Shown: positions 61,039 to 64,000 of the stretch, one piece after another
Numbering within the stretch: position 1 is the first letter of the stretch
Layout of the letters: each line of letters begins with the position of its first letter
Origin: JAAZFF01 sp964405775
GTDB taxonomy: Bacteria; Verrucomicrobiota; Kiritimatiellia; RFP12; UBA3636
Reading direction: 5' to 3'
NCBI GenBank assembly: GCA_964405775.1
Contig: CAYOPG010000003.1
Span: 4,476 to 68,475 of the forward strand
Length of the DNA: 64,000 nt
Program-made: the position numbers and the translations under genes
The notes under the pieces: generated by a model
What the model was told of the DNA's origin: nothing
Seen by the model: the letters and a program-made list of their open reading frames with translations, nothing else
Databases searched by the model: none

Positions 61039-63258
61039 ATGAAATTCAACAGAGGGCCGTGGAAAAACGAAGTCAATGTACGGGACTTCATACAGCGTAA
61101 TTATACGCCCTACGATGGCGACGAGTCCTTCCTGAGCCCGCCGACCGAACGCACCTCCAAGCTGTGGGCGCAGGTAGTCACTCTCATGGAAGAGGAACGC
61201 GCGCTAGGCGGCGTTCACGATATAGACGACAAGACAATCTCCACGATTGTCTCCCACTCTCCGGGATACATAAACAAAGACCTTGAGCAAATCGTGGGGC
61301 TGCAAACAGACGCTCCGCTCAAGCGGGCAATCATGCCTATGGGAGGAATTCGCCTTGTCAGAAGCGAACTGAAAGCTTACGGCCGCGAGTTAGACCCCGA
61401 AATAGAAAACGTCTTCAAATACCGCAAAACTCACAACGACGGCGTTTTCGACGCATACACCGACGAGATGAAGCTCGCCCGGCATACAGGAATCATCACC
61501 GGGCTGCCGGACGCCTACGGCCGAGGCCGGATAATTGGAGACTACCGCCGCATACCCTTGTATGGCATCGCGGCTCTTATCGAACACAAAAAACGGGCTA
61601 AATCGGAAATGGTTCGCGATATTATGGACTCCGGACTCATACGCAAACGCGAAGAGACGGCGGAACAAATACGCGCACTTGAGGAACTGGCACAAATGGC
61701 CGCCTCATACGGCTTCGACATCATGCGTCCGGCGGAGGACACTAAGGAAGCCATACAGTGGCTCTATTTCGGATACCTGGCGGCGGTTAAGGAACAGAAC
61801 GGCGCCGCGATGTCCATAGGCCGCATATCGACGTTTCTCGATTGCTACGCAGAAGAGGATGTCGCGAGCGGGAAATACTCGGAAGCGGAAATACAGGAGC
61901 TGGTCGACCATTTCGTGATGAAGCTGCGAATGGTGAGATTCCTTCGCACGCCATCCTACGACGAACTCTTCTCCGGCGACCCGACATGGGTGACCGAATC
62001 AATAGCCGGCATGGCGGCAGACGGCCGCCACATGGTTACGAAGATGTCGTACCGTTTTCTCAACACGCTCTTCAATCTGGGCCCTGCCCCAGAGCCGAAC
62101 CTCACAGTTCTCTGGAGCCCGCGACTGCCGGAAAACTTCAAGCGCTTCTGCTCCAAAGTCTCAATACGCACCTCGTCCATTCAGTACGAGAACGACACCT
62201 TGATGCTTCCAAAGTTCGGAGACGACTACGGCATCGCCTGCTGCGTGTCCGCAATGCGCATCGGCAAGCAGATGCAGTTTTTCGGAGCGCGCGTCAACCT
62301 CGCCAAAGCACTCCTCTTCGCGATTAACGGCGGCATGGATGTCATGTACGACAACATTCAGGTCGGCCCGGAGCTACGCATATTGAGCAACCGCGACGCG
62401 CTTGATTTCGACGAAGTTTCGATCAACTTCAACAAGGTCGTGGCCTGGCTCGCCAAGCTGTACATGGATACTCTGAACATAATCCACCACATGCACGATA
62501 AATATTGCTACGAGCGCGTCGAGATGGCGCTGCATGACGACACGATCGTGCGCACCATGGCGGGCGGCATCGCCGGACTGTCCGTGCTGGTGGACAGCCT
62601 TTCAGCAATCAAATACGCTAAGGTCAAACCCATCAGAAACGAGGCTGGTTTGGCGATAGATTTCGAGATTGAGGGAGACTTCCCCAAATACGGCAACGAC
62701 GACGACCGCGTTGACGAGATCGCAGTCGAGGTGGTGCGGAGTTTCTACCGAGAATTCGCCAAACACCACACGTATCGGAAATCGCGCCCCACCCTCTCGA
62801 TCCTCACCATCACATCCAATGTAATGTACGGCAAGAAAACCACATCGACGCCCGACGGGCGGAAATCTGGCGAACCTTTTGCCCCCGGCGCCAACCCAAT
62901 GCACGGACGCGATCTGAGCGGCGCCATCGCCTCCCTCAGGTCGGTCTCGAAGCTGCAATACGATTTCGCCGAGGACGGAATTTCCAATACTTTCTCAATA
63001 ATACCGGAGTCTTTGGGCAGGACCCCGGAGGAGAAAAGCGAGAACCTCATCTCGTTGCTTGATGGATACTTCACTGACAGCGGTCACCACCTTAACGTAA
63101 ACGTCCTTCAGCGCGAAGTGCTCCTGGATGCCATGAACCATCCCGAGAAATACCCGCAGCTTACGGTTCGCGTCTCAGGATATGCCGTGAACTTTATTAA
63201 ACTCACACGCGAACAACAACTTGACGTTGTTAACCGCACGTTTCATCAGCAGTTTTAG
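61039..63258 (+). CDS. pflB: Pyruvate formate-lyase (formate C-acetyltransferase)
   Basis: A 739-residue glycyl-radical enzyme cleaving pyruvate with CoA to acetyl-CoA and formate in anaerobic metabolism. The adjacent catalytic cysteines are in GIACCVSAM, and the radical Gly is in the C-terminal RVSGYAVNFIKL. Other family segments are HNDGVFDAYTDEM, TGLPDAYGRGRIIGDYRR and TSTPDGRKSGEPFAPGANPM, the last typical of true PFL. ATG 61039 is chosen for GGGAGGTG just upstream; the longer frame adds an unrelated tail. The activating enzyme pflA is not in the window. Confidence 0.97.
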   Translation: MKFNRGPWKNEVNVRDFIQRNYTPYDGDESFLSPPTERTSKLWAQVVTLMEEERALGGVHDIDDKTISTIVSHSPGYINKDLEQIVGLQTDAPLKRAIMPMGGIRLVRSELKAYGRELDPEIENVFKYRKTHNDGVFDAYTDEMKLARHTGIITGLPDAYGRGRIIGDYRRIPLYGIAALIEHKKRAKSEMVRDIMDSGLIRKREETAEQIRALEELAQMAASYGFDIMRPAEDTKEAIQWLYFGYLAAVKEQNGAAMSIGRISTFLDCYAEEDVASGKYSEAEIQELVDHFVMKLRMVRFLRTPSYDELFSGDPTWVTESIAGMAADGRHMVTKMSYRFLNTLFNLGPAPEPNLTVLWSPRLPENFKRFCSKVSIRTSSIQYENDTLMLPKFGDDYGIACCVSAMRIGKQMQFFGARVNLAKALLFAINGGMDVMYDNIQVGPELRILSNRDALDFDEVSINFNKVVAWLAKLYMDTLNIIHHMHDKYCYERVEMALHDDTIVRTMAGGIAGLSVLVDSLSAIKYAKVKPIRNEAGLAIDFEIEGDFPKYGNDDDRVDEIAVEVVRSFYREFAKHHTYRKSRPTLSILTITSNVMYGKKTTSTPDGRKSGEPFAPGANPMHGRDLSGAIASLRSVSKLQYDFAEDGISNTFSIIPESLGRTPEEKSENLISLLDGYFTDSGHHLNVNVLQREVLLDAMNHPEKYPQLTVRVSGYAVNFIKLTREQQLDVVNRTFHQQF

Positions 63259-63517
63259 CTGAACAGCAAGCTCGCCCGCAGGCTTACACCTATTTAAAAG
63301 CCACTTTGCCAAACCAGTTGTTGCAAGAAGAATCAGGGGCGGTCTTTTCTCATTTTTGAAAAACCGGCAGTCTTGTCTGTTTAAATTGGTGTGGACAAAC
63401 AGCATTGTCATCATGGAAGATCAAATTTCACACAACATGTTGATAACCAATAACATACATATACGTGCAACCTCCTGCGCCAAAGCGCCAGACTTGATTT
63501 CCACATTAAAAAAAGGC

Positions 63518-63535
63518 TTGGCACGCATGTTGCTA
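63518..63535 (+). promoter_or_regulatory. Consensus sigma54 (-24/-12) promoter of the pilin gene
   Basis: TTGGCACG, CATG, TTGCTA: GG (63520-63521) and GC (63532-63533) are separated by exactly 10 bases, matching the RpoN consensus at nearly every position. Transcription would begin near 63545. Type IV pilin genes are classic RpoN/PilR targets. Confidence 0.85.
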
Positions 63536-63543
63536 GGTATGAC

Positions 63544-63565
63544 GTGATGCCCCTTTGGGCGTCAC
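63544..63565 (+). promoter_or_regulatory. 5' stem-loop of the pilin mRNA
   Basis: GTGATGCCC pairs with GGGCGTCAC (one G-U) around a CTTT loop. It begins at the predicted transcription start, so it would cap the mRNA's 5' end and could protect it from decay. Confidence 0.6.
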
Positions 63566-63595
63566 TCAATGAAAACAATAACAAGGAAACTGAAA

Positions 63596-63973
63596 ATGAA
63601 AAAGAAGTCACAGATGGGTTTCACCTTAGTAGAAATAATGATCGTGGTTGCGATTATCGCCATTTTGGCTGCCATCGCCATCCCGAACTTTGTCAGGAAC
63701 CGCAAAACAGCGAATATGAACGCGTGTATTGCGAACATGAAGCAGATCTTCGGCGCAGCTGAGCAGTATCGCCTGGAAGAGAACGCGGATCCCGCAAATG
63801 TAGAGGCTCTTATCGGCACCGATGGCTTCATCAAGGCGACGAAAACCCCCAAATGCCCGCTTGGAACAACGGACTATACCCTGAAAACAGACGGCAACGT
63901 CACCTGCCCGAACGCCAAAGGCGAATACGCTTCAAAGGAAGACGGTGGAAACTATCCACACGTACTGCCGTAA
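63596..63973 (+). CDS. Type IV pilin / major pseudopilin-like protein
   Basis: A protein of 125 residues with leader MKKKSQMG, cleavage before FTLVEIMIVVAIIAILAAIA (Glu5 present) and a compact C-terminal domain. The segment NMNACIANMKQIFGAAEQYR and a pair of Cys (KCPLGTTDY to VTCPNAKGEY) that could form the usual disulfide loop are seen. AAGGA lies about nine bases before ATG 63596, preferred to 63569. The single-gene setting and sigma54 promoter favour a major pilin; whether it belongs to a type IV pilus or to the type II secretion system is not settled. Confidence 0.9.
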   Translation: MKKKSQMGFTLVEIMIVVAIIAILAAIAIPNFVRNRKTANMNACIANMKQIFGAAEQYRLEENADPANVEALIGTDGFIKATKTPKCPLGTTDYTLKTDGNVTCPNAKGEYASKEDGGNYPHVLP

Positions 63974-64000
63974 CCTTAATTGGTAGGACTGTCGTATACA

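Larger units (their letters stand above)
63259..63595 (+). other. Intergenic region between pflB and the pilin gene
   Basis: A 337-base AT-rich stretch without a convincing gene. The last 80 bases hold a sigma54 promoter and a hairpin. In the first 250 bases I see no terminator with a clear U tract; this part may hold an activator site for the sigma54 promoter. Confidence 0.6.

Noticed and set aside
63259..63517. Small ORFs in the pflB-pilin intergenic region
   Set aside because: They are short, lack ribosome binding sites, have no protein-like composition and run over the promoter region.

Overview
The window looks like part of a scaffold from a Gram-negative anaerobe in the Verrucomicrobiota/Kiritimatiellota/Lentisphaerota neighbourhood, most likely a gut or rumen metagenome assembly. 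This is inferred from gene content only. An LpxL-type acyltransferase, ExbB/ExbD with a TonB-like partner, type II secretion pseudopilins and an outer-membrane barrel imply two membranes. Pyruvate formate-lyase and a flavodiiron protein imply anaerobic life with O2/NO scavenging. Repeated use of alpha/alpha-toroid (squalene-cyclase-like) proteins and many intracellular-looking glycoside hydrolases fit that phylum group. There is no phage, IS element or CRISPR array. Two runs of 100 N are scaffold gaps, and both are flanked by identical 55-bp ends.

Layout. 1-3.9 kb (-): metal-binding-like lipoprotein, xerD/C recombinase, rnc, ClC channel. 3.9-5.2 kb (+): flavodiiron protein behind a near-perfect sigma70 promoter. 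5.2-9.5 kb (-): two coupled polytopic membrane proteins. 9.7-12.8 kb (-): deacetylase-fold protein, ECF sigma factor and membrane-anchored toroid partner, separated by a terminator from a secreted basic repeat protein. 13.8-15.1 kb (-): a Whirly-like nucleic-acid-binding candidate and a small XRE-like protein. 15.3-19.7 kb (+): uxaC, rsfS, lpxL-like, ahcY. 19.8-21.5 kb (-): rpoZ-smpB-ribF. 21.6-24.9 kb (+): esterase, then an NfeD/flotillin pair. 25-30.4 kb (-): a three-gene glycosidase operon whose first gene (GH42) carries an internal amber codon. 30.5-35.2 kb (-): TPR lipoprotein, ExbB, ExbD, TonB-like protein. 35.3-41.6 kb (-): sialate O-acetylesterase, TonB-like toroid protein, an unknown and two GT4 glycosyltransferases. 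41.8-51.3 kb (+): ABC-F ATPase with a structured leader, small barrel protein, isopropylmalate-type dehydrogenase, pseudopilins I/J/K, mtaB, a URO-D family protein, manA and a pilin-like protein. 51.3-55.2 kb (-): purL. 55.4-64 kb: tRNA-Val(CAC), a broken M28 peptidase, a BatB-BatC-like fusion, an inactive-peptidase-like protein (-), pflB, and a major-pilin-like gene behind a consensus sigma54 promoter.

The strongest unexplained signal is a dispersed 22-bp palindrome, TGGCAG(A/G)GT, four bases, ACTCTGCCA. It occurs at least five times and mostly inside genes (GH-D-like hydrolase, pseudopilin I, mtaB, BatB/C), in different frames and orientations. A degenerate version forms the upper stem of a terminator. 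A second palindrome, GGGACG...CGTCCC, lies in pseudopilin I, where the assembly broke, and in manA. Other points of interest are the ABC-F leader with a coupled upstream ORF and competing hairpins, the sigma54 promoter plus 5' hairpin before the pilin, a histone-H1-like tail on RsfS, and the Whirly-like protein.
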